Below are positions 8,776 through 15,575 of a DNA stretch of 48,597 bases, in pieces. The notes beneath the pieces are model-generated. The model searched no databases and was not told the DNA's origin. It saw only the letters and a program-made list of their open reading frames with translations. The DNA is from an uncultured bacterium (GTDB lineage Bacteria; Bacillota_I; Bacilli_A; RF39; UBA660): positions 1 to 48,597 of the forward strand of contig CASFPB010000025.1 in NCBI GenBank assembly GCA_949296605.1. The letters run 5' to 3'. Positions within the stretch are counted from its first letter, which is position 1; each line of letters starts with the position of its first letter. The translations under genes and the position numbers were made by a program.

Positions 8776-9072
8776 ATGAAAGCTGTATTTGAAACTGGTG
8801 GAAAACAATACTATGTTGCAGAAGGCGATGTAATTTATGTTGAAAAATTAGATGCTGAAGTAGGTAGCGATGTAACTTTTGATAAAGTTTTATTTGCTAA
8901 TGGTGTTGCTGGATGTCCATATGTTGATAAGGTTAGTGTAGTTTGCACTGTTGAAAAACATGGAAAAAATAAAAAAATAAAAGTGTTTAAGTATAGACCT
9001 AAGAAAAAATTCAGAAAAACTCAAGGTCATCGTCAACCATACACTAAATTAGTAGTTAAGAAGATTGGTTAA
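8776..9072 (+). CDS. rplU: 50S ribosomal protein L21
   Basis: A 98-residue L21, starting with the family signature [18 protein letters not shown] and ending in the basic [18 protein letters not shown] segment that contacts 23S rRNA. The start is set by a perfect AAGGAGG site 7 bp upstream. It is first in the rplU-prp-rpmA operon and is probably controlled by the leader upstream. Its stop shares a base with the prp start. Confidence 0.97.
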   Translation: MKAVFETGGKQYYVAEGDVIYVEKLDAEVGSDVTFDKVLFANGVAGCPYVDKVSVVCTVEKHGKNKKIKVFKYRPKKKFRKTQGHRQPYTKLVVKKIG

Positions 9073-9374
9073 TGATAAAGGTTTTAATAAAAAATAAACA
9101 AATTGTAGTTAGTGGTCATGCTAATTATGATGATTTTGGTAAAGACATTGTATGTGCTAGTGCATCAAGTATTATTATTACTAGTGTTAATGCTTGTCTT
9201 AAATTTGATAATTCTTCTTTAAATTATAAAGAAGAAAAAGATAAACTTATAATTGATATTAAAAGTGATGAATACAATATAAAATTAATAATTAACAATA
9301 TGATTGATATGCTAGAAGAACTAGCAGAAACCTATAATAAAAATATTATGATTGTAAAGGAGGAAGACAGATGA
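9072..9374 (+). CDS. prp: Ribosomal-processing cysteine protease Prp
   Basis: A 100-residue protease of the YsxB/Prp family, encoded between L21 and L27 as in other Firmicutes. The catalytic pair is visible as H16 in [11 protein letters not shown] and C28 in DIVCASAS. Prp removes the N-terminal extension of L27. The substrate, with the expected extension, is encoded by the next gene and overlaps by 4 bp. Confidence 0.93.
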   Translation: MIKVLIKNKQIVVSGHANYDDFGKDIVCASASSIIITSVNACLKFDNSSLNYKEEKDKLIIDIKSDEYNIKLIINNMIDMLEELAETYNKNIMIVKEEDR

Positions 9375-9655
9375 ATTTCATGAAGTTAAACATTCAATTG
9401 TTTGCTCACGTTAAAGCACAAGGTTCAACTAAAAATGGTCGTGATTCTGCAGGACGTCGTTTAGGTGCTAAAGCTAGTGATGGACAAACAATTAATGCTG
9501 GATCTATTATATATCGTCAAAGAGGAACAAAAATATATCCTGGAAATAATGTCGGTATGGGAAAAGATCATACATTGTTTGCTAAAATAACTGGTGTAGT
9601 TAAATATGAAAGATCTGGAAAAAATAGAAAAAAGGTAAGTGTTTACGAAGCGTAA
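9371..9655 (+). CDS. rpmA: 50S ribosomal protein L27 with cleavable N-terminal extension
   Basis: A 94-residue L27. The core has the family motifs [14 protein letters not shown] and [15 protein letters not shown]. The N-terminus carries the extension [15 protein letters not shown], matching the Firmicute Prp cleavage motif (LNLQFFA in Staphylococcus), with cleavage expected just after IQLF. The mature N-terminus reaches the peptidyl-transferase centre. AAGGAGG lies 7 bp before ATG 9371. The stop codon is inside the operon terminator. Confidence 0.96.
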   Translation: MNFMKLNIQLFAHVKAQGSTKNGRDSAGRRLGAKASDGQTINAGSIIYRQRGTKIYPGNNVGMGKDHTLFAKITGVVKYERSGKNRKKVSVYEA

Positions 9656-9665
9656 GCACTTTTTA
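9637..9665 (+). terminator. Terminator overlapping the end of rpmA
   Basis: An 11-bp stem with one G-U pair and an AAG loop, followed by a T run, includes the last codons and stop of rpmA. Confidence 0.85.
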
Positions 9666-10607
9666 ATTGACTAAAAAATTCATAACTAAATCAATTAATA
9701 TTTCTTTTTCTTTTGGATTAGATTGAGCAATTAACAATGTAATTGCAACTAATGTATTATCATCGAGCACTTTTTTATCATTTCTATATAAAATATTGTA
9801 ATAATCTAAAAAATATAAAAATAATGTAGCTCCAATTCTTTTATTACCATCAATAAATACATGATTTTTAATTATTAAATATAAAAAGTTAGCAGCTTTT
9901 TCTTCTATTGATTTGTATAAGTCAATTCCATCAAAAGATTGATAAATAGTTCCTATTATTTCTTTTAATCCATTGTTTCTTTCTAATGCAAATAAATTAC
10001 TTTTATTATCAAATTTTAATTTTTTGATTATATCAATACAATTATCATAAGTAATTATTTTGTCATTATAAGTTCCATCAGGTTTTTTAATATCTTTATA
10101 ATCATAACTATCTAATAAATTTAGTGCATTTGAGTAATTATTAATAACTTTTATTATATCTTGGGCTTCTGTTCCTTCTAGCGTATTATCAATTCTACCA
10201 GCTAAATTTATCAACTTAACAGTTTTTTCTAATGCTTCTAATCTTTTTTGATTGATTGAATATCCTTTTATTAAATATTCTTTTAATATCTTATTGGCCC
10301 ATCTTCTAAATATTACTCCATTTTTAGATTTAACCCTGTATCCAACACTCATAATCATATCTAAATTATAGTATTCAATATAACGATTTACATCTCTACT
10401 ACCTTCTTTTTGAACTGTCTCAAAATTTGCGACAGTTGAACCATCTAGTTCTTCTTTTAAAGCATTATTAATATGTTTTCTTATTGTTTTGTAATCTCTT
10501 TCGAACAAAATTGCTATTTGTTTTGCGGTCAACCATACAGTTTCATCGCTAAAATTTACCTCCAATTTAATATTTTGATTTTCAAAAATTATTATTTCAT
10601 TTTTTAT
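9663..10607 (-). CDS. RhuM-family N-terminal domain fused to a Fic/Doc domain
   Basis: The N-terminal half matches RhuM-type proteins (DETVWLTAKQIAILFERD...RVKSKNGVIFRRWANKILKEYLIKGY). The C-terminal half is a Fic/Doc domain with motif HVFIDGNKRIGA. Its catalytic His is residue 235 counted from the TTG at 10565. Fic/Doc enzymes attach AMP or phosphate to proteins. The combined RhuM-Fic/DOC arrangement is a known one, but its target is not. The TTG at 10565 has no ribosome site. AAAAGGAG is well placed for an ATA codon at 10605-10607, and the added residues match RhuM N-termini, so translation may start there. No antitoxin gene is visible next to it. Confidence 0.8.
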   Translation of the reverse strand: MKNEIIIFENQNIKLEVNFSDETVWLTAKQIAILFERDYKTIRKHINNALKEELDGSTVANFETVQKEGSRDVNRYIEYYNLDMIMSVGYRVKSKNGVIFRRWANKILKEYLIKGYSINQKRLEALEKTVKLINLAGRIDNTLEGTEAQDIIKVINNYSNALNLLDSYDYKDIKKPDGTYNDKIITYDNCIDIIKKLKFDNKSNLFALERNNGLKEIIGTIYQSFDGIDLYKSIEEKAANFLYLIIKNHVFIDGNKRIGATLFLYFLDYYNILYRNDKKVLDDNTLVAITLLIAQSNPKEKEILIDLVMNFLVN

Positions 10608-10731
10608 TTTAAATTATCTCCTTTTATTTACTCTTATTTCTTATAAGGAGATGATTTCCTTTTTTATTTTTAAAATTTTTTTAAAAATAAAAAACAATAA
10701 TAATTTTTTAGATTACTATCGTTTTATTTAA

Positions 10732-11370
10732 TTAATTTTTAAATGATGCATCTAGATAATATATTGGGCGTTTTTCTTTATAATATTGTTTTTCAAAATC
10801 AGTCATTATATTAGAAATATTTCTTTCATCATTATGTAAATCAAGACTTACAATATCAAATATATACCAATAATTAGATAATGATTCTAAGGAGTAAGCA
10901 AATAAACCTTTATTATCTGTTTTTAAAATAATGTGTTTATCTTTTTTAAATATTTGATCATATAATTTTAAATACGATTCATGAGTAAAACGATTTTTTT
11001 CATCACGTTTTTTAGGCCATGGTTCAGAAAATGTTAAATAAATTGTATCAATTTCTTTGCCAAATATTTTTGTGATGTTTCTAGCATCATCGTTTATTAA
11101 TTTTAAGTTACTTAATTTTTCTTTTTGTAATTTTAATGAAGCTGTAGCTAATTGAGAACTGTTTAGTTCAATTGCAATAAAATTTATATTAGGATACTGT
11201 TTAGCCATATTTATAATGAAATCTCCACGACCGGTACCAAGCTCTAAATATATTTTATTATGATTATTAAATAAGTCATGCCATTTATTTTTATATTTAT
11301 AAGGATTATCTATAAAATATGGACAATCACGTAATATTTTATCAGCATTTTTTATAATATTATATTCCAT
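10732..11370 (-). CDS. trmB: tRNA (guanine(46)-N7)-methyltransferase
   Basis: A 212-residue class I SAM methyltransferase of the TrmB family. Motif I is LELGTGRGDF. The family signature FSEPWPKKR lies in the middle and carries the active-site region, and TDFEKQY is the conserved C-terminal motif. It makes m7G46 in the tRNA variable loop. The ATG at 11370 follows GGAGTGA, so the upstream in-frame start at 11397 is not favoured. The gene is divergent from obgE. Confidence 0.94.
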   Translation of the reverse strand: MEYNIIKNADKILRDCPYFIDNPYKYKNKWHDLFNNHNKIYLELGTGRGDFIINMAKQYPNINFIAIELNSSQLATASLKLQKEKLSNLKLINDDARNITKIFGKEIDTIYLTFSEPWPKKRDEKNRFTHESYLKLYDQIFKKDKHIILKTDNKGLFAYSLESLSNYWYIFDIVSLDLHNDERNISNIMTDFEKQYYKEKRPIYYLDASFKN

Positions 11371-11422
11371 AAAATCACTCCAAACTAATTTTATCATATA
11401 AAGAATTATTCGTAAATCTCAA

Positions 11423-11451
11423 TTGTTTTTTATATATCCTTATGCTAAAAT
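11423..11451 (+). promoter_or_regulatory. Promoter of obgE
   Basis: TTGTTT at 11423-11428 and TAAAAT at 11446-11451, 17 bp apart, with a TG extension just before the -10 element. Confidence 0.65.
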
Positions 11452-11468
11452 ATTTTTAGGTGATTTTC

Positions 11469-12749
11469 ATGTTTGTAGATGAATTAACTATCAAATTAAT
11501 TGCAGGTTCTGGTGGGGATGGATGCACATCTTTTAGAAGAGAAAAATTTGTTCCAATGGGAGGACCTGATGGTGGTAATGGTGGCAAGGGTGCTAGCATT
11601 ATTTTTAAAGTAGATAAAGGTTTAAAAACATTAATTGATTTAAGTTATAAAAAAATTATAAAAGCTGATAAAGGGGAAAATGGAAAAGGTTCAAATAAAT
11701 ATGGTAAAAATGCTCAAGATATTATTATAAAAGTTCCTGCAGGAACAACTATATATGATGCAAATACAAATGAAGTAATTGCTGATTTAATTAATGATGA
11801 TGAAGAATGCATTATTGCAAAAGGAGGAAGAGGAGGAAAAGGTAATAAATCCTTTGCTACTCATGACATGCCAGCTCCAAAGTTTAGTGAAAATGGCGAA
11901 CCTGGAGAAGAAAAGTTAGTTAGGCTTGAATTAAAAGTTTTAGCAGATGTTGGTTTAATTGGTATGCCTAGTGTTGGTAAATCGACGCTTTTATCAATTA
12001 TTTCTTCTGCCCAACCTAAAATAGCTGCATATCATTTTACTACGTTATCTCCAAATTTAGGAGTTGTAAAACTTAAAAATGGCACTTCTTTTGTTATGGC
12101 AGATTTACCCGGCTTAATTGAAGGAGCAAGCGAAGGAGTAGGTTTAGGAACTGAATTTTTACGTCATGCAATGAGAACTAAAATACTTGCTCATGTTATT
12201 GATATGGGGAGTATGGAAGGTAGAAATCCAATCGATGATTATAAAGTAATTAGAAAAGAAATAGAAAAATATAATGTTTTATTAAAAAATAAAAAAGAAA
12301 TTATTGTTGCTAATAAAATGGATTTAGAAAATGCAAGTGATAATTTAAAAGCATTTAAAAAAGAATTCCCAAATGCTACAATTATTGAGATAAGTTGCAT
12401 GAACAATTCAGGAATAGATAATTTAATAAATGTTTTAGCAAATACTCTTGATACTTTACCAGAAGTTAAATTATATGAAGAAAGTGATTTTAAATTATAT
12501 AAATTTGAAGATAATAAACCATATTCCATTAAAAAAGATGGTAATGTTTGGGTAGTTAGTGGTAGGGAAATAGAAACGCTACTTAAAATGACTAAGTTTA
12601 ATGAAGATGAAGGGGTTTTAAGGTTTGCTCGTAAATTTAAGGGAATGGGCATTGAATATGAACTTGAAAAATTGGGAGCAAAACCAGGGGATGAAGTTCA
12701 AATTTTAGATTACATGTTTACGTTTAAAGATGATAAATATGATGAATAA
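11469..12749 (+). CDS. obgE: GTPase ObgE/CgtA
   Basis: A 426-residue ribosome-associated GTPase. The N-terminal glycine-rich Obg domain (about 1-157) includes GGPDGGNGGKG. The G domain follows with G1 GMPSVGKST, G3 DLPGLIEGA and G4 NKMD, then the C-terminal OCT domain. Obg acts in late 50S assembly and stress control. ATG 11469 follows AGGTGA by 5 bp; GTG 11460 lies inside that site. Nearness to the rplU-rpmA operon is the usual Bacilli arrangement, here interrupted by the inserted RhuM-Fic gene and trmB. Confidence 0.96.
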   Translation: MFVDELTIKLIAGSGGDGCTSFRREKFVPMGGPDGGNGGKGASIIFKVDKGLKTLIDLSYKKIIKADKGENGKGSNKYGKNAQDIIIKVPAGTTIYDANTNEVIADLINDDEECIIAKGGRGGKGNKSFATHDMPAPKFSENGEPGEEKLVRLELKVLADVGLIGMPSVGKSTLLSIISSAQPKIAAYHFTTLSPNLGVVKLKNGTSFVMADLPGLIEGASEGVGLGTEFLRHAMRTKILAHVIDMGSMEGRNPIDDYKVIRKEIEKYNVLLKNKKEIIVANKMDLENASDNLKAFKKEFPNATIIEISCMNNSGIDNLINVLANTLDTLPEVKLYEESDFKLYKFEDNKPYSIKKDGNVWVVSGREIETLLKMTKFNEDEGVLRFARKFKGMGIEYELEKLGAKPGDEVQILDYMFTFKDDKYDE

Positions 12750-12760
12750 TTAATTATTTT

Positions 12761-12785
12761 GCTAGTATGTAAATACTAGTTTTTA
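12761..12785 (+). terminator. Terminator after obgE
   Basis: A 7-bp stem CTAGTAT/ATACTAG with a GTAA loop and five T residues. Confidence 0.85.
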
Positions 12786-12853
12786 TTTACAAAAAAATAT
12801 TAATAATTGAAAAAGTATCAAATTAATGCTATTATTTTATTATAGGTGATAGC

Positions 12854-14431
12854 ATGAAGCCAAGAACAAGAATAATATTATTAAGTATAATTTCTATATT
12901 AATTGTAGTAACCATAATTTTAGGAGTAACTTATTCATTTATGAAAGCTGATATTGAATCAAGTTCAGTAACAGAGGTTTCCCTAAAAAGTTGTGCAAAA
13001 ATAACTTTAAAAGATACAGACGTATCAATTAATTTAAATAACACTTATCCAATGAGTAAAAATAAAGCATTGCAAACTACTCCTTACACATTTACTGTAT
13101 CTAGTTCTTGTGAAAATTATGTTGGTTTTAATCTTTATTTAGCAACTCTTAATACTAATACATTAGATGCTTCTAACATACATTATATTATTACAAGTAA
13201 TGGTTCTAAAGATATATTAGCAGAAGGAATATTAAGCAATGCTACTAATGCCGAAAATGAATTTAGTAATGAAGAAAAAACACAGCTTAATAGTGGTATT
13301 AATGGAACTTATGGTAGTATTTACAAATTGTATAATGATTCTATTCCTTTGCAAGGAGAAAAATCGTATGATTTATATTTATATGTAGATGGAAATGTAA
13401 CTGATGCATCAACAATGAATAAAAGTTTTAAAGCTGGTATTGCTGTTAAGTCATACGATAGGGAGTTAACATTTGCAGAATATATAATAGAAAATGTTTA
13501 TACTACCGATGGAGAAAATGGATTATATTATCATGATGGAGTAGGAACATACACAAATGCAGATCAAGAAGCAGTAGATAACTCGTATCGCTATAGTGGG
13601 GCAAATCCAAATAATTATGTGTGTTTTGGAAGTGATGCTGCAACTTGCCCAGATGAATATTTATATCGTATAATCGGTGTATTTGATGAATATAGTGATG
13701 GAGAGTATAATGTTAAATTAATAAAAGCCGATTATACAACAAGTGCAATGCTTGGAACTGTTGGAAGAGATTATGCTGGAAATTACAATAAAGTTACTTC
13801 ATATTATAAGGGAAATATGGATACAAGTGAAGTAGCAGCATATAGATGGAATTATGATACAAGTGTAGATTCAATGGGCTCAAATAATTGGACAACAAGT
13901 GAATTAAATAAAATAAATTTAAATACAAATTATTTAAATTATTTAGGGAGTTCATGGAGTCCTATGATAGAAGATTCAATATGGTATTTAGGGGGATTTA
14001 ATAATGATGAATATAGAAATTATAATGTTAAACAATTTTATGCTGTGGAAAGAGACAGTATTGGATATGGAAGTAATCCAACAATATATGGACCAGAAAA
14101 TGCAAATGGTAATTCTACAAAAATAGGATTAATGTATCCAAGTGATTATGGATATGCAGCTTATCCAGATGCATGGACGACAGATTTAATTTCATATAGT
14201 TCATCAACAATAACACAAAATAATTGGCTACATATGGGATTGACTGAATGGCTAATAACCCCCAACTTATCGGTAGTAAACCAATGTTTAAGAATTAGTT
14301 ATAACGGTATTGCGGCTACTATTAGTGCAAATGGCGGTTATTCTGTTAGGCCTGTGTTTTATCTGAAGTTTAATATCTCGTATGCCAGCGGAAATGGGAC
14401 TAAAGGTTCGCCATTTAGAATTGCGGCGTGA
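12854..14431 (+). CDS. Membrane-anchored surface protein, C-type-lectin/FGE-like, with hypervariable C-terminus (paralog B)
   Basis: A 525-residue protein. An N-terminal transmembrane anchor (about 7-27) ends in VTYSF. A beta-rich ectodomain follows, then a C-terminal domain starting near residue 210 (TDGENGLYYHDGVGTYTNADQ). This domain is closely shared with paralogs C and D. Near the end is a 31-residue block that differs strongly from paralog C (14252-14344), then the conserved VRPVFYLK. A 51-nt hairpin block shared with paralog C follows the stop. The architecture suggests a displayed binding protein with a diversifiable face; ligand unknown. The start follows AGGTGAT, and an extended -10 TGCTATTAT lies just upstream. 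Confidence 0.75.
   Translation: MKPRTRIILLSIISILIVVTIILGVTYSFMKADIESSSVTEVSLKSCAKITLKDTDVSINLNNTYPMSKNKALQTTPYTFTVSSSCENYVGFNLYLATLNTNTLDASNIHYIITSNGSKDILAEGILSNATNAENEFSNEEKTQLNSGINGTYGSIYKLYNDSIPLQGEKSYDLYLYVDGNVTDASTMNKSFKAGIAVKSYDRELTFAEYIIENVYTTDGENGLYYHDGVGTYTNADQEAVDNSYRYSGANPNNYVCFGSDAATCPDEYLYRIIGVFDEYSDGEYNVKLIKADYTTSAMLGTVGRDYAGNYNKVTSYYKGNMDTSEVAAYRWNYDTSVDSMGSNNWTTSELNKINLNTNYLNYLGSSWSPMIEDSIWYLGGFNNDEYRNYNVKQFYAVERDSIGYGSNPTIYGPENANGNSTKIGLMYPSDYGYAAYPDAWTTDLISYSSSTITQNNWLHMGLTEWLITPNLSVVNQCLRISYNGIAATISANGGYSVRPVFYLKFNISYASGNGTKGSPFRIAA
14252..14344 (+). other. Hypervariable block of paralog B
   Basis: These 31 codons align without gaps to 25356-25448 of paralog C but share only 9 of 31 residues. 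The segments before (LMY.SDYGYAAYPDAW) and after (VRPVFYLK) are strongly conserved. The equal length with scattered substitutions resembles the variable region of a diversity-generating retroelement target. That reading is inference. Confidence 0.5.
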
Positions 14432-14439
14432 GGAACTTT

Positions 14440-14490
14440 AAAAAAGGCCACGTCGGCATCTTAAACCGACGTGATCCGAGTTATCAACAA
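14440..14490. repeat. Conserved post-stop hairpin block, copy 1
   Basis: This 51-nt non-coding block matches 25543-25593 with a single difference. It contains an inverted repeat (14448-14456 with 14466-14474; 9-nt loop; last pair broken in this copy). No T run follows on the plus strand. Read on the minus strand, the hairpin is followed by six T residues. A hairpin just after the target gene is typical of retroelement target sites. Confidence 0.7.
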
Positions 14491-14510
14491 AAAATTAGGG
14501 AGGTAATATA

Positions 14511-15068
14511 ATGTATAGTTATATAATTGGTAAAGTAAGTGAGATAAACAGTAATAGTATAGTTTTAGAATGTAATGGGATTGGATATTTAATATATGTT
14601 CCTAATCCTTTTAGTTATACTATGGGTGATGAATATAAAGTATATGTATATAATAAAATAAGTGAAGATGAATATAGTTTGTATGGTTTTAAAATTAAAG
14701 AAGAATATGAACTTTTCTTAAAATTAATTAGTGTTAAAGGTCTTGGTGCTAAACTTGCACTTCCAATTCTTGCAACTGGATCTATTGCTGGTATCGTTGA
14801 TGCTATAGATAGAGAAAATATTTTATATTTAACAAAGTTTCCTAAAATTGGTGATAAACTTGCTCGTCAAATAATTTTAGATTTGAAGGGTAAAATAAAT
14901 ATAGAAGTTAGTGAAGAATTAGTAAGTGATGAAACTGAGGATTTAATTGAAACGTTAAGTGCACTGGGATATAAAATTGGAGAAATTAAAAAAGTGGTAG
15001 GTCAAATAAATAAAGGTAATAGTTTAGAAGAACAAGTAAAAGAAGCGTTAAAATTATTATTAAAGTAG
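14511..15068 (+). CDS. ruvA: Holliday junction branch-migration protein RuvA
   Basis: A 185-residue RuvA with three domains: an N-terminal OB fold (MYSYIIGKVSEINSNSIVLECNGIGY), two helix-hairpin-helix motifs (SVKGLGAKLA and FPKIGDKLARQI), and the C-terminal RuvB-contact domain (ETLSALGYKIGEIKKV). RuvA tetramers bind Holliday junctions and load the RuvB motor. AGGGAGG precedes the ATG. The usual partner ruvB is not downstream; a prepilin gene follows instead. Confidence 0.93.
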   Translation: MYSYIIGKVSEINSNSIVLECNGIGYLIYVPNPFSYTMGDEYKVYVYNKISEDEYSLYGFKIKEEYELFLKLISVKGLGAKLALPILATGSIAGIVDAIDRENILYLTKFPKIGDKLARQIILDLKGKINIEVSEELVSDETEDLIETLSALGYKIGEIKKVVGQINKGNSLEEQVKEALKLLLK

Positions 15069-15075
15069 GGATATA

Positions 15076-15495
15076 ATGAAAAATAAAGGATTTACATTAG
15101 TTGAATTATTAGTTGTTTTAATAATTATGGCTATAATTTCTGCAATAGGTTTTGCTGGTGTTACTGCTGTTCAAAAAAATATAAAAAAGAATTTATGGGA
15201 AGCAAAAATAGAATTAATTATAAGTGGTGCTAAAAATTATGGTGAAGATAATAAAAATAAATTTAAAGAAACTGATACATGCAATATTAATGGCACAGTA
15301 AAAGAATATTGTATTACTAAGGATGTTCAATTTTTATTAGATAATAATTATATTAAAACAGATGAAGAAGATAATGACGGAAACGCTATTATTACGAATG
15401 ATACATTAGATGAAGATGATTCTAACTACATTGTAAATGAAAAGGACGTTAAAATTTATTTAGAAGATAATACAATTTACGCTACTATGGATTAA
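15076..15495 (+). CDS. Type IV pilin-like protein with prepilin signal
   Basis: A 139-residue protein with a classical class III signal: a short basic leader MKNKG and then FTLVELLVVLIIMAIISAIG. Cleavage and methylation by a prepilin peptidase would occur at G5/F6. The rest is a short, polar, acidic head domain. It could belong to a type IV pilus, competence pseudopilus or related filament. No assembly ATPase, peptidase or platform protein is encoded in this window. It lies 7 bp after ruvA. Confidence 0.8.
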   Translation: MKNKGFTLVELLVVLIIMAIISAIGFAGVTAVQKNIKKNLWEAKIELIISGAKNYGEDNKNKFKETDTCNINGTVKEYCITKDVQFLLDNNYIKTDEEDNDGNAIITNDTLDEDDSNYIVNEKDVKIYLEDNTIYATMD

Positions 15496-15498
15496 ATG

Positions 15499-15530
15499 AG
15501 AAATTGCTATAATTTCTTATTTTTTTATTT
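15499..15530 (+). terminator. Terminator between the prepilin gene and ppdK
   Basis: A 7-bp stem AGAAATT/AATTTCT with a GCTAT loop, followed by a T-rich stretch. Confidence 0.75.
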
Positions 15531-15558
15531 GCTATAAAATACAAGTATATGCTAAAAT
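15529..15558 (+). promoter_or_regulatory. Probable ppdK promoter
   Basis: An extended -10 TATGCTAAAAT ends at 15558, with TTGCTA 18 bp upstream of the hexamer. It is preceded by a terminator, so a new promoter is expected here. Confidence 0.5.
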
Positions 15559-15575
15559 AATTATGGAGGATATTT

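Noticed and set aside
9663-10607. Calling RhuM-Fic a complete toxin-antitoxin operon
   Set aside because: No small antitoxin gene is visible on either side; only a single-gene call is supported.
12239-12652. Minus-strand frame of 137 codons inside obgE
   Set aside because: It lies wholly within a well-supported essential gene on the other strand and has no ribosome site or family match.
14440-14490. Reading the post-stop hairpin as an ordinary terminator for paralog B
   Set aside because: No T run follows on the plus strand, and the sequence rather than just the stem is conserved at both loci.
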